NCBI GenBank assembly: GCA_900102115.1
Contig: FNAW01000001.1
Location: forward strand, 744,001-808,000
Reading direction: 5' to 3'
DNA length: 64,000 nucleotides
Source: Blastococcus fimeti
Lineage (GTDB): Bacteria; Actinomycetota; Actinomycetes; Mycobacteriales; Geodermatophilaceae
The notes under the pieces were generated by a model, which saw only the letters and a program-made list of their open reading frames with translations, was not told the origin of the DNA and made no database searches. Positions within the stretch are counted from its first letter, which is position 1, and each line of letters begins with the position of its first letter. This document shows positions 9,039 through 17,807 of this stretch, in pieces. Position numbers and translations under genes: made by a program.

Positions 9039-10745
9039 ATGGCCCCGACGGCACCCCAGCAGGACGTCCCCGAGGGCGCGGCCGACGCCGCCATGGGGCT
9101 CGACATGATCCTGGTCGACGCCGCGCGCGGCCCGCTGCGCCGGATGGTGCCACCGGCGAGCACCGCGCTGCGGTTCGGCGCCGCCCTGGCCCGGCAGCCA
9201 GGGACGGTGGCGCGGCGCACCGGCGAGCTGGCCCGCGAGCTGGGCCGGATCACCGTGGGGCGCTCGGACCTGGCGCCCGGGCGCAAGGACAAGCGGTTCG
9301 CCGACCCCGCCTGGTCGGGGAACCCGCTGCTCCGCCGGGCCATGCAGACCCACCTCGCCACCGCGCGCGCCACCTGGGAGCTGATCGAGGACGCCGATCT
9401 CGACTGGCAGGACGACGAGCGGATCCGGTTCACCGCCACCAACCTGGTCGACGCGCTGGCGCCGTCCAACGTTCCGGTGCTCAACCCGCTGGGCTGGAAG
9501 GCGCTGATCGACACCGGCGGGAGGAACGTCGTCCAGGGCCTGCGTCGCATGGCCACGGACCTCGCCGCCCCGCCGCGGGTCCCCTCGATGGTCGAGCCCG
9601 ACGCGTTCAGCGTCGGCGAGGACCTCGCGGTCACCCCGGGCGTCGTCGTGTTCCGCACCGAGGTGTTCGAGCTGATCCGGTACCGCCCGACGACGGAGAC
9701 CGTCCGCGAGGTGCCGCTGGTGATCGTCCCGCCGACGATCAACAAGTTCTACATCACCGACCTCGCGCCCGGCCGCAGCATCGTCGAGCACTACGTGGCA
9801 GCGGGACACCAGGTCTTCATGATCTCCTGGCGCAACCCCGACGAGCGGCACGCCGAGTGGGACCTGGACACCTACGGCCAGGCACTGCTCGACGCCATGG
9901 ACGCCGTCGAGCAGGCGTCGGGCAGCGAGCGGGTGGCCCTGCAGGCGTTCTGCTCCGGCGGGATCATCACCGCGATGGTGCTGGCCCACCTCGCCGCCCA
10001 GGGCCGCCAGGACCGGGTGAGCGCGGCCAGCTTCGCCGTCACCGTGCTGGACTGGTCGCGGGCGGGCACCGTCTCGGCGCTCATGGACGAGGAGTCGGTG
10101 CGGGCGGCGACGGAGAAGTCGCAGCAGAAGGGCTACCTCGACGGCGCACAGCTGGCCGAGGTCTTCGCCTGGCTGCGCCCCAACGACCTGATCTGGAACT
10201 ACTGGGTCAACAACTACCTGCAGGGCAAGCCGCCGCCCAACTTCGACATCCTGTTCTGGAACGCCGACACCACCCGGATGAGCGCGGGGCTGCACCGCGG
10301 CTTCATCGACGTCGCGCTCGGCAACCAGCTCACCGAGGCCGGCGGCGCCACGATGCTCGGCACGCCCGTGGACCTGTCCACGGTCACCGTCGACACCTAC
10401 GTCACAGCGGGAATCGCCGACCACCTCTGCCCGTGGCAGGCCTGCTACCGCAGCACCCAGATGCTGGGCGGGGAGAGCCGGTTCATCCTCTCGACCAGCG
10501 GCCACATCGCGTCGCTGGTGAACCCGCCGGGGAACCCGAAGTCCACCTTCCAGGTGGCCGACTCCACCCCGCCGGACCCGGAGGAGTGGCTGGCCTCCGC
10601 CCGCACGGAGAAGGGCTCCTGGTGGCCGGACTTCACCGCCTGGCTGGACGAGCGGGCCGGCGAGCAGGTGCCGGCCCCGACCGACCTCGCCGGCGGCCTG
10701 GAGATCCTGGGCGATGCCCCGGGGACCTATGTCTTCGACAAGTAG
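9039..10745 (+). CDS. phaC: Polyhydroxyalkanoate synthase (PhaC family)
   Basis: A 568-residue polymerase joining hydroxyacyl-CoA units into storage polyester at granule surfaces. The PhaC N-terminal domain leads into an alpha/beta hydrolase core. The catalytic triad is visible: Cys305 in AFCSGG, Asp461 in IADHLCPW, His489 in TSGHIASLVNPP. The usual box is G-x-C-x-G-G, so Ala at the first position is unusual. ATG 9039 follows GGAGGAGA; an in-frame start at 8994 has no such site. Its 3' end overlaps the depolymerase gene, giving a synthesis/mobilisation pair. Confidence 0.9.
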   Translation: MAPTAPQQDVPEGAADAAMGLDMILVDAARGPLRRMVPPASTALRFGAALARQPGTVARRTGELARELGRITVGRSDLAPGRKDKRFADPAWSGNPLLRRAMQTHLATARATWELIEDADLDWQDDERIRFTATNLVDALAPSNVPVLNPLGWKALIDTGGRNVVQGLRRMATDLAAPPRVPSMVEPDAFSVGEDLAVTPGVVVFRTEVFELIRYRPTTETVREVPLVIVPPTINKFYITDLAPGRSIVEHYVAAGHQVFMISWRNPDERHAEWDLDTYGQALLDAMDAVEQASGSERVALQAFCSGGIITAMVLAHLAAQGRQDRVSAASFAVTVLDWSRAGTVSALMDEESVRAATEKSQQKGYLDGAQLAEVFAWLRPNDLIWNYWVNNYLQGKPPPNFDILFWNADTTRMSAGLHRGFIDVALGNQLTEAGGATMLGTPVDLSTVTVDTYVTAGIADHLCPWQACYRSTQMLGGESRFILSTSGHIASLVNPPGNPKSTFQVADSTPPDPEEWLASARTEKGSWWPDFTAWLDERAGEQVPAPTDLAGGLEILGDAPGTYVFDK

Positions 10746-11553
10746 CAGCGAGCGCGTCCGCTCGGTCACCGCCGGCGGCCGAACGCTGCGGACGTCGGTC
10801 CGGCCCGGCACCGACGACGACGTCCCGCCGCTGCTGCTGATGAACGGGATCGGCGCCAGCCTCGAGGTGCTCCAGCCGTTCGTCGACGCGCTGGACCCCC
10901 GGCGCACCGTCATCCGGTTCGACGTCCCCGGCGTGGGCGGCTCCCCGCCGCCCGTCGTGCCCTACAACCTGGCCACCTTCGCGCCGGTGGTCACGGGCAT
11001 GCTCGACCGGCTCGGGTACGGCGGGGCCGTCGACGTCCTGGGCCTGTCCTGGGGCGGCGGGCTGGCCCAGCACTTCGCCGTCCAGCACCGGCGTCGCTGC
11101 CGGCGGCTGGTGCTCGCCGCCACGGGCACCGGGACGCTCATGGTGCCCGCGCACCCCCGCGTGCTGGGACGCATGCTCACCCCGCGCCGGCACCGCGACC
11201 CGGAGTACGCCCGCCGCATCGCCGGGGAGATCTACGGCGGCACGATGCGCGCCGAGCCCGATCGGGCCGCCCGGGCGCTGCACGCCGCCACCCGCCTGGG
11301 CCCGCGCCGCGGCTACTACTTCCAGCTCGCCGCGAGCACCGGCTGGAGCAGCCTGCCGTTCCTGTCGCTGATCCGGCAGCCCACCCTCGTGCTCGCCGGG
11401 GACGACGACCCGATCGTGCCGGTGGTCAACGCCCGCATCATGGCCCGCCTCCTGCCGCACGCCCGCCTGCACGTCTACAGCGGCGGCCACATCGCGCTGG
11501 TCACCGAGGCGGCAGAACTGGCGCCGGTGGTCGAGGCCTTCCTCGACGGCTGA
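10714..11553 (+). CDS. phaZ: Intracellular poly(3-hydroxyalkanoate) depolymerase
   Basis: A 279-residue alpha/beta hydrolase closely resembling Pseudomonas-type intracellular medium-chain PHA depolymerases. It has the nucleophile elbow GLSWGGG, the following AQHFAVQHRRRCRRLVLAAT, the acid region PTLVLAGDDDPIVPVVN and catalytic His in SGGHIALVT. It frees hydroxyacids from granules. It overlaps phaC by 17-32 bases depending on start. ATG 10714 has GGAG 10 bases upstream; ATG 10729 is an alternative. No phasin gene is seen nearby. Confidence 0.85.
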   Translation: MPRGPMSSTSSSERVRSVTAGGRTLRTSVRPGTDDDVPPLLLMNGIGASLEVLQPFVDALDPRRTVIRFDVPGVGGSPPPVVPYNLATFAPVVTGMLDRLGYGGAVDVLGLSWGGGLAQHFAVQHRRRCRRLVLAATGTGTLMVPAHPRVLGRMLTPRRHRDPEYARRIAGEIYGGTMRAEPDRAARALHAATRLGPRRGYYFQLAASTGWSSLPFLSLIRQPTLVLAGDDDPIVPVVNARIMARLLPHARLHVYSGGHIALVTEAAELAPVVEAFLDG

Positions 11554-11558
11554 GCCTC

Positions 11559-11588
11559 GACGGCCAGGCGTCACCCCGCCTGGCCGTC
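11559..11588. terminator. Bidirectional hairpin terminator
   Basis: A 12-bp perfect stem (GACGGCCAGGCG at 11559-11570, complement at 11577-11588) with a 6-base loop. The right arm lies inside the last codons of the minus-strand lipoprotein gene, so it serves phaZ from the left and that gene from the right. Confidence 0.75.
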
Positions 11589-12470
11589 CCACCAGGCGGC
11601 CGCGGCCTCGGCCGGGGTCCGCCCCTCCAGCTCCACGGCCTGGTTGAGCTCCACCAGGTCCCGCGTGGTCAGCCGCGCGCTGGCCTCGTCCAGCGCCGCG
11701 CGCAACCGGTCGCCCCACCGGTCGAGCGCATCGGTCCGGACGAGAGGGACGACGTTCTCGCGGGGCTGCAGCGCGCGGTCGTCGACCAGCAGCGTCACGG
11801 GGGCCACGGCGAGCCGGGCATCGGTGGTCTCGAGCATGCCCACCTGGATCTGCCCGGAGAGCAGCGCCTCCAGCGTCGCGGCCCGCGTGGGCATGCTCAG
11901 CACCTCGGCGAACCGCATCGCGTAGACCTGCTCGAGCCCGAGCAGGCAGAACGGGCGGTCGGGGCACTCCGGCGGACCCCCGAAGGTGAGCTCGGGCGCC
12001 AGCGGTGCCAGCTCGGACAGCGTGTCGATCCCGCGCTCGGCCGCCAGCGAGGCGGTGACGACGAACCCGTTCTGGTCCTCGGCGGCCGACGGCGTCAGGA
12101 CGTCGACCCCCCGCCCACCCATCGTGCGGGCGAGCACGGCGTGCATCTCCCCCGGATCGGCCGGGGGGCGCGGGAAACCGGGCCGGGCGAAGGCCATCGC
12201 CGTCCCCAGGTAGTCGACGACGACGTCGACGACGCCCTGCTGCAACGCCGGCGAGACGACCTCCCGGGTGCCGATGCCGTGCTGGACCGACACCGGCAGG
12301 TCCGCCCGGCGGGCGGCCTCGGCGTACACCTCCACGAGGGTCTGGTTCTCGGGGAAGTCGTAGGAGGCGAAGCGGATAGTCGTCGGCTCCGCGGGGGCCG
12401 GGTCCTCGGCGCCGCCGCAGCCCGCGACGACCAGCAGCAGCGCGGCCAGGACCGCGCGCAGAGCACGCAT
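11571..12470 (-). CDS. Glycine betaine/choline-type ABC substrate-binding lipoprotein
   Basis: A 299-residue lipoprotein with signal MRALRAVLAALLLVVAGC and a lipobox cysteine. The mature part resembles OpuAC/ProX periplasmic-binding proteins (TIRFASYDFPENQTLVEVYAEA at the start, DVVVDYLGTAMAF later). The start is supported by GGGAGGGGG upstream; the longer open frame to 12782 is not. No permease or ATPase gene lies beside it, so it is an orphan binding protein that either partners with a distant transporter or has a sensory role. Divergent from the PAP2/kinase gene. Confidence 0.75.
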   Translation of the reverse strand: MRALRAVLAALLLVVAGCGGAEDPAPAEPTTIRFASYDFPENQTLVEVYAEAARRADLPVSVQHGIGTREVVSPALQQGVVDVVVDYLGTAMAFARPGFPRPPADPGEMHAVLARTMGGRGVDVLTPSAAEDQNGFVVTASLAAERGIDTLSELAPLAPELTFGGPPECPDRPFCLLGLEQVYAMRFAEVLSMPTRAATLEALLSGQIQVGMLETTDARLAVAPVTLLVDDRALQPRENVVPLVRTDALDRWGDRLRAALDEASARLTTRDLVELNQAVELEGRTPAEAAAAWWDGQAG

Positions 12471-12567
12471 CGCGCCCCCTCCCGGCCGTGCGGACGGGCA
12501 ACCGTAGATCGGCCGCGGCGCGAAAGGGGATGGTCGCGGCGCCGCCCGAAGAGCAGCATTGCCCGGC

Positions 12568-14292
12568 ATGGCGTCGGTCCCGCAGGCGCTGCCTGCAGCG
12601 GGCGCGACGGGTCCGGCCACCCGGCCGTCCCCGCCGTCGATCGCGCGCGTGCGCCGTCGGCGCCGCCCGTCCGGTGAGCCCCCGGCGCTCCCCCGCCAGC
12701 TGCGCACGTCCGGCAAGTGGTGGCTGGCGCTCAGCGGCCTGGTCGTGCTGGCGTGGGTGGTCGTCGTTGTCACCGGGACCATCCGCTACTTCGACGTCAT
12801 CGACACCCGGATCCTCCAGGCGGCCGCGGACCTGCGGTCCCCCGTCGGCATCGACGTCGCCCAGGTCGCCGGCGCGCTGGCCAGCGAACGGGCGCTGCAC
12901 GCGATGTGGCTGACCAACCTGGTGCTCCTGGTCGCCTTCCGCCGGTGGCGGCACCTGTTCGTCTGGTTCGGAGTCGTGCTCATCGTGGTCAACGTCGCCG
13001 CGGTGATGTCGACGACGTTGCAGCGACCCCGGCCCTTCGAGGTCGAGCTGCTGGGCTCCTGGTCGGGCTTCTCCATGCCCTCGCTGCCCATGACGGTGCT
13101 GGCCGCCTTCCTGGTGAGCACCGTGTACGCGCTGGTCCCGCCGGGGTCCAAGCGCACGGTCGGCAAGTGGGTGGTCTGCGGGCTGCTCGTCCTCACCGCG
13201 CTGTCCCGGATCTACCTCGCCCAGGACCACCCGACCGGCATCGTCGCGGGCGTCGTGCTCGGGGTCGCCGGCCCCTTGGCCGCGTTCCGGCTGCTCACGC
13301 CCAACGCCGTCTATCCGGTGCGCTACAGCCGGGGGCGGCCGGCGCACCTGGACGTCTCCGGGGAGCGCGGCGACGCCATCGTCCGCGCGCTGCAGGACCA
13401 GCTCGGCCTGCTCGCCACCGACGTGACGCCGTTCGGCCTGGCCGGCTCCGGCGGCTCGACCCCGCTGAGGATCACCGTGAAGGCGCACTCCTCGTCGCCG
13501 GCGGAGGAGAGCTGCGTGTTCGGCAAGCTCTACGCGATCACCCACGTGCGGTCCGACCGCTGGTACAAGCTGGGCCGGGCCCTGCTCTACGGCCGGCTCG
13601 AGGACGAGAAGCCGTTCCACAGCGTGCGGCGGCTGGTCCAGTACGAGGACTACATCCTGCGGCTGTTCTGGGAGGCCTCGCTGCCGGTGCCGCACCCGCT
13701 CGGCATCATCGAGATCACCCCGGAGCGCGAGTACGTGCTCATCACCGAGTTCATCGCCGGCGCGAAGGAGGCCGGGGACGCCGAGATCGACGACGAGATC
13801 ATCGACCAGGGGCTGGCCGCCGTCCGCCGGATGTGGGACATCGGCATGGCCCACCGCGACATCAAGCCGGCCAACCTGCTGGTCCGAGACCGCGAGCTGT
13901 TCCTCATCGACTCGGCGTTCGCCGAGGTGCGGCCCAGCCCGTGGCGGCAGGCGGTCGACCTGGCCAACATGATGCTGGTCCTGGCGCTGCGCACCGATGC
14001 CGCGCAGGTCTACGCGCGGGCCCGGCGGCAGTTCACCGACGAGGAGATCGCCGAGGCGTTCGCCGCCACCCGCGGCCTGACCATGCCCTCGCAGCTGCGC
14101 CGGATGCTGCGCCAGGAGGCCAAGCAGGCCCGCGACCTGCACGCAGACTTCCTGCGGCTGCTGCCCTTCCAGCTCCCCCCGGTGCACATCCAGCGGTGGA
14201 CGTGGCGGCGCTTCGGGCTGACCGTGGTCACCGTCGTGGCGGCCGCCGTCGCCGCCGTCATCACCGCGGGGCTGATCGGCTCACCGCTGTGA
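12568..14292 (+). CDS. PAP2-like membrane domain fused to a protein-kinase-like domain
   Basis: A 574-residue fusion. Residues about 50-245 are a multi-TM PAP2-type domain with QRPRP (152-156) and SRIYLAQDHPTG (213-224), but the usual PSGH motif reads PSLP (171-174), removing a catalytic histidine. Residues about 265-530 are a cytosolic kinase-like fold with FGKLYA (Lys320), the HRDIKPANLL catalytic loop (Asp431, Asn436) and IDSAF (Asp448) in place of DFG. A final TM helix closes the protein. ATG 12568 was chosen; TTG 12559 is also possible. GTGA overlap with the next gene. Confidence 0.8.
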   Translation: MASVPQALPAAGATGPATRPSPPSIARVRRRRRPSGEPPALPRQLRTSGKWWLALSGLVVLAWVVVVVTGTIRYFDVIDTRILQAAADLRSPVGIDVAQVAGALASERALHAMWLTNLVLLVAFRRWRHLFVWFGVVLIVVNVAAVMSTTLQRPRPFEVELLGSWSGFSMPSLPMTVLAAFLVSTVYALVPPGSKRTVGKWVVCGLLVLTALSRIYLAQDHPTGIVAGVVLGVAGPLAAFRLLTPNAVYPVRYSRGRPAHLDVSGERGDAIVRALQDQLGLLATDVTPFGLAGSGGSTPLRITVKAHSSSPAEESCVFGKLYAITHVRSDRWYKLGRALLYGRLEDEKPFHSVRRLVQYEDYILRLFWEASLPVPHPLGIIEITPEREYVLITEFIAGAKEAGDAEIDDEIIDQGLAAVRRMWDIGMAHRDIKPANLLVRDRELFLIDSAFAEVRPSPWRQAVDLANMMLVLALRTDAAQVYARARRQFTDEEIAEAFAATRGLTMPSQLRRMLRQEAKQARDLHADFLRLLPFQLPPVHIQRWTWRRFGLTVVTVVAAAVAAVITAGLIGSPL

Positions 14293-14882
14293 GCCGGCGC
14301 CCCGGCGCGGTGCTCGCCGTCGTCGCTCCCCTGCTGCTGCTCCTCACCGGCTGTGTGCGGCCGGTGGTGCTCGACTCGGAGGTGCTCGCCTGCCGGGAGG
14401 GTGACGAGGGCACTCCGGCGAACGGGGTGATCCTGCTCGCGCAGTCCGTGCCCACGGCGTCCTACGTGCCGTGCCTGGAGGTCATCCCGCTGGGCTGGGA
14501 CGTCTCCGGGCTGGAGGCCTCCGACGAGGACGCGCACTTCTGGCTGGACTCCAACCGCGACGGCGCCCGGGCGGTGGAGATCCGCCTCGACGAGCGCTGC
14601 GACACCGCCGGCGCCACGCAGATCCCCAGCGACCGCGAGGCGATGGAGCGGTGGGAGCGGGTCACGCAGGTGACGCCCGAGTACGTCGGCACCCGGTTCT
14701 ACGTGTTCGACGGGGGGTGCATCAGCGTGCTGTTCCGGCTCTCCGGGGAGAACCGGGCCGAGCCGCTCGGCTTCGCCACCCAGGGCATCGGCGCCGTCCC
14801 GCGCGACGCCGTCCGCGCGGCCGTCCGCGAGCAGACCGACGACCGGCTCGAACTCGATCCCCCCGCGGACGGCGACCGGTGA
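14289..14882 (+). CDS. Hypothetical lipoprotein of the PAP2/kinase cluster
   Basis: A 197-residue exported lipoprotein. The signal (VLAVVAPLLLLLTGC) ends in a lipobox. The mature part has further Cys residues (LACREGDE, VPCLEVIP, DERCDTAG, DGGCISVLF), consistent with disulfides outside the membrane. No family recognised. Both ends overlap neighbours by four bases (GTGA), so it is translationally coupled between the kinase fusion and the flippase-like gene and probably works with them. Confidence 0.75.
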   Translation: MSRRPGAVLAVVAPLLLLLTGCVRPVVLDSEVLACREGDEGTPANGVILLAQSVPTASYVPCLEVIPLGWDVSGLEASDEDAHFWLDSNRDGARAVEIRLDERCDTAGATQIPSDREAMERWERVTQVTPEYVGTRFYVFDGGCISVLFRLSGENRAEPLGFATQGIGAVPRDAVRAAVREQTDDRLELDPPADGDR

Positions 14883-15958
14883 GCGGCGAGGACCGGCCCG
14901 CCCGCCGGAGCGGGCGGCGGGTGATCGGTGGGCTGCTCTCGGTGGCGCTCGTCGTCGCCGTCTTCGTCTGGTTCCTGCCGCAGTTCACCAGCCTCTCCGA
15001 CGTGTGGACGTCGGTCCGCGCGATGACCTGGGTGGAGCTGACCCTGCTCGCCGTCGCCGCGGCCTGGAACCTGGCCAGCTACCAGATCGTCATGGTCTCG
15101 ACCACGCCCGGGCTGACCCTGCGGCAGGCGTTCGTGTCCACCGAGACGACGACCGCGGTGTCGAACACCGTGATCGGAGGTGCGGCGATCTCGCTGGGGC
15201 TGACGTACGCGATGAACTCGTCGTGGGGCTTCTCCCGCTCGCGCACCTCGGTGGCCCTGCTCGTGTCGGGACTCTGGAACAACTTCGCCAAGCTGGCCCT
15301 GCCCGTGCTGGCGCTGGCGCTGCTCGCCCTGAGCGCACCCCCGAGCGCCGGCCGGATCACCGCGGGGCTGGCCGGGCTGGCCGTGCTCGTGGTCGCGGTC
15401 GTCCTGCTCGGCGCCCTGCTGCGCAGCCGGGAGGGCGCCGAGCGGATCGGCCTGGGCGCGGCCCGGATCGCCTCGGCGCTGCGCCGTCCGTTCGGCCGCG
15501 GCCCGGTGACCGGCTGGGAGCGGGCGACGACGAAGTTCCGCGAGCGGACCGCGCTGCTGCTGCGGGCCCGCTGGCCGTGGATCACCCTCGCGACGCTGGT
15601 CAGCCACCTGTCGCTGTTCCTGGTGCTGCTGCTGGCGCTGCGCTTCGTCGGGGTGGACGGCGACCAGGTCGCGGTGGTCGAGGCGCTGGCGGTGTTCGCC
15701 TTCGCCCGGCTGCTCACCGCCGTCCCGTTCACCCCCGGCGGGCTCGGGGTGATCGAGCTGGCGCTCATCACCGGCCTGGCCGCGGCGGGCGGGGAGCGCG
15801 CGCTGGTCGCCGCCGCCGTGCTGGTCTTCCGGAGCCTGACCTACGTGCTGCCCATCCCGCTCGGGCTGGGCACGTACGTGTTCTGGCGGCACAACCGCTC
15901 GTGGCGGCGGGAGCCCAACACCGCGCCGCGCACCCAGCTGGTGCCGGAGTCGGTGTGA
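14879..15958 (+). CDS. Flippase-like / UPF0104 (LPG synthase TM-like) membrane protein
   Basis: A 359-residue polytopic protein with about eight TM helices. It matches the lysylphosphatidylglycerol-synthase TM region/UPF0104 family: TTAVSNTVIGGAAISLGLTY in the middle and the conserved RLLTAVPFTPGGLGVIELAL near the C-terminal third. Members of this superfamily move or modify lipids or lipid-linked sugars. It lacks the cytosolic aminoacyl-transferase domain of MprF. The position between lipoprotein and PAP2 phosphatase supports a polyprenyl- or phospholipid-related role, which is inference. Confidence 0.8.
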   Translation: MSGEDRPARRSGRRVIGGLLSVALVVAVFVWFLPQFTSLSDVWTSVRAMTWVELTLLAVAAAWNLASYQIVMVSTTPGLTLRQAFVSTETTTAVSNTVIGGAAISLGLTYAMNSSWGFSRSRTSVALLVSGLWNNFAKLALPVLALALLALSAPPSAGRITAGLAGLAVLVVAVVLLGALLRSREGAERIGLGAARIASALRRPFGRGPVTGWERATTKFRERTALLLRARWPWITLATLVSHLSLFLVLLLALRFVGVDGDQVAVVEALAVFAFARLLTAVPFTPGGLGVIELALITGLAAAGGERALVAAAVLVFRSLTYVLPIPLGLGTYVFWRHNRSWRREPNTAPRTQLVPESV

Positions 15959-15965
15959 GCCGCTG

Positions 15966-16613
15966 ATGCTCGTCGACGCGCGCCGGGGGCTGGCGGTCAG
16001 CGGCTCGTTGCTGGCCGCGGCCGCCGTGCTGGCGACCCTCGTGGCCGTGCCGGCCACCCGGCCGGCGGTGCAGGTGGTCGACGACGCCGTCTGGCGGTGG
16101 GCCGGGGGCGTGCAGAACGAGCCCGCGACGGCGGTCGCCGAGGCGCTCGCGGTGCTGGGCAGCGCGTACGTCAACTGGCCGTTGCGCATCGCGGCGCTGC
16201 TGCTCATCGCCTGGCGACGGCACTGGCTGCGGCTGGCCGCCTTCGCGCTGGCCGTCGTCACCAGTGAGCTGTTCATCGGCCCGGTGAAGGACGCCGTGGA
16301 CCGGCCGCGCCCACCCGGTGCGCTGATCGAGACGACGGCGGCCTCGTTCCCGTCCGGGCACGCCATCGCGGGCGCGGTCACCGCCCTCGGGCTGGTGCTG
16401 GTGCTCGCGTCCCCCGGCCCGTCGCGCTGGCGGTGGGAGGTGCGCGCGGTCGTGTTCGGGGCCGCGATGGCGCTGTCCCGGGTCTACCTGCGGGCGCACT
16501 GGCTCTCGGACACCGTCGCGGGTGCGCTGCTGGGTGCCGGCCTCGCGCTGGGGTTCCCGGCCCTCCTCATGGCCGTGCGCGAACGGACCCGGCCGCCGCC
16601 GCCGGTGCGGTGA
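15966..16613 (+). CDS. PAP2-family membrane phosphatase
   Basis: A 215-residue integral membrane phosphatase with the full signature: KDAVDRPRP (Lys108, Arg113), PSGH (129-132) and SRVYLRAHWLSD (171-182, catalytic His178). Such enzymes remove phosphate from undecaprenyl pyrophosphate, phosphatidate or related lipids on the outer membrane face. It starts 7 bases after the flippase-like gene and closes the four-gene cluster. It has every residue the upstream fusion lacks and may supply the actual phosphatase activity. Confidence 0.85.
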   Translation: MLVDARRGLAVSGSLLAAAAVLATLVAVPATRPAVQVVDDAVWRWAGGVQNEPATAVAEALAVLGSAYVNWPLRIAALLLIAWRRHWLRLAAFALAVVTSELFIGPVKDAVDRPRPPGALIETTAASFPSGHAIAGAVTALGLVLVLASPGPSRWRWEVRAVVFGAAMALSRVYLRAHWLSDTVAGALLGAGLALGFPALLMAVRERTRPPPPVR

Positions 16614-16622
16614 GCCGGCCGG

Positions 16623-17240
16623 TCACTCCTCCCGGCGGACGACGACGGCCGCGCCCCACGCCTCGGGCTCCAGCCCGCGGGCGGCGAGCACCTCGGCCAG
16701 CGCCCGGTTCATCGCCATCTGCACGGCGCCGTCGGCGGCGGTGCCGTGCACCTGGTCGACGCTCATCCGGTCGTGCTGGCGCCACGCGACGACGACGCCG
16801 TCGAGTTCCGGCGTCGGCGTGAGGCAGGCGCCCCCGAGCGCGCCGTCCCCGCCCGCGGCGTCGTGCAGCGGCAGCCCCGCCTCGCTCAGCGCAGCGGTCA
16901 CCTCGACGAGCAGCGTCGTCAGCGGGTCCTCCTCCGCCAGCAGCGGACGCCAGTCGTCGGGCAGCCGGTCGAGCTGCGCGGTGAGGTGCTCCAGCCACGC
17001 CCACTCCTGGGGCGAGGGGCGCCGGCGGAGCGACCCGTCGGCGCGACGGATCCCGTAGGCCGGCCGCGCGGCCGCGCCGTCGGCCAGGGCCGCGGCCGAC
17101 CAGCCCGCCTCGGCGCGATCGGGGAAGGGGCCGGCGAGCACCCGCCCGGGCTCGTCCTCGCTGCCGCCGAGGAGCCACCAGCCCTCGACGCCGGTGTCGG
17201 CGACGACTCCACTGCCCGGCAGACCACCCAGAACGCTCAT
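16623..17240 (-). CDS. Hypothetical protein
   Basis: A 205-residue soluble, acidic protein with no recognised family. The N-terminal part contains GVEGWWLLGG, the middle EDPLTTLLVEVTAALSEAGL, and the C-terminal part DGVVVAWRQHDRMSVDQ and ALAEVLAARGLEPEAW, suggesting an alpha/beta fold. ATG 17240 has a weak GGATGGA site 8 bases upstream; ATG 17261 is the alternative. Convergent with the PAP2 gene, 9 bases between stops. Confidence 0.6.
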   Translation of the reverse strand: MSVLGGLPGSGVVADTGVEGWWLLGGSEDEPGRVLAGPFPDRAEAGWSAAALADGAAARPAYGIRRADGSLRRRPSPQEWAWLEHLTAQLDRLPDDWRPLLAEEDPLTTLLVEVTAALSEAGLPLHDAAGGDGALGGACLTPTPELDGVVVAWRQHDRMSVDQVHGTAADGAVQMAMNRALAEVLAARGLEPEAWGAAVVVRREE

Positions 17241-17675
17241 CGCTGCTGTCCATCCATCCATGGAGAACCCGCCCCGGGGGAAGAGGAGCGGGCATCGCGT
17301 CGCCGGCCGTGGCGTCGCGATGCCAGAAAGGTAGGCGTCGGGGCCGCGTGCGGCTGCCCCGCCGACGCGCGTGGGGAGCCGTGTGGCCGGATCGTTGCAC
17401 GCGCCAACGGAGGGGCCGGTCACCCGCCGCTGCGGACGACCACTTGTCGACAGGAACAGGCCTGTCCGAGCGTGCAGGGGTCCGGAACCACCGCGGTCAC
17501 CCCGGGACACGCCGCCGCGGCGATGTGTCCCCGCAGGTTCAGAGCGAACCGAACCCGTACGAGGGGCGGGCGCCGGGCCGCTGCCAGGCAACTGCCAGGT
17601 CATCGCACCGCGAACTGTCAGACCCGTCCGCGACGCTCGGGGCATACCGCAGGACCGAGGAGAGTTGAGACCCAC
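17241..17675. other. 435-base intergenic region
   Basis: No convincing gene. It holds the promoter of the minus-strand gene on its left (possible -10 TACCTT on the minus strand near 17330) and the leader of the 41-residue gene on its right. GACAGG...CCTGTC at 17449-17466 is a small inverted repeat of possible regulatory use. Nothing else stands out. Confidence 0.5.
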
Positions 17676-17801
17676 ATGAGCGCCCGCCCCGACCGCTCCG
17701 GCTTCGTCCACCCGACGGTGACCGGCCCCCGCCTGCCCGGCCGGCTGCGCATGCGCCGCGAGCTCGTCCTGCCGCCGAAGCCTGCTGCCACCCGGGGCTG
17801 A
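17676..17801 (+). CDS. Small basic protein, 41 aa, unknown
   Basis: A short frame preceded by GAGGAGAG at 11 bases, one of the better ribosome sites here. The peptide is basic and rich in Pro and Arg (GPRLPGRLRMRRELVLPPKP in its second half), with no TM helix. It ends 6 bases before the convergent flavoprotein stop. Not recognised. The long dedicated upstream region and ribosome site favour a real gene, but only conservation could prove it. Confidence 0.45.
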   Translation: MSARPDRSGFVHPTVTGPRLPGRLRMRRELVLPPKPAATRG

Positions 17802-17807
17802 CCGACC

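Noticed and set aside
12559..12567. TTG start for the PAP2/kinase fusion
   Set aside because: Adds only three residues; ATG at 12568 is preferred though neither has a strong ribosome site.
10633..14187. 1184-residue minus-strand frame
   Set aside because: Spans several well-supported genes in other frames and shows no domain; GC-driven open frame.
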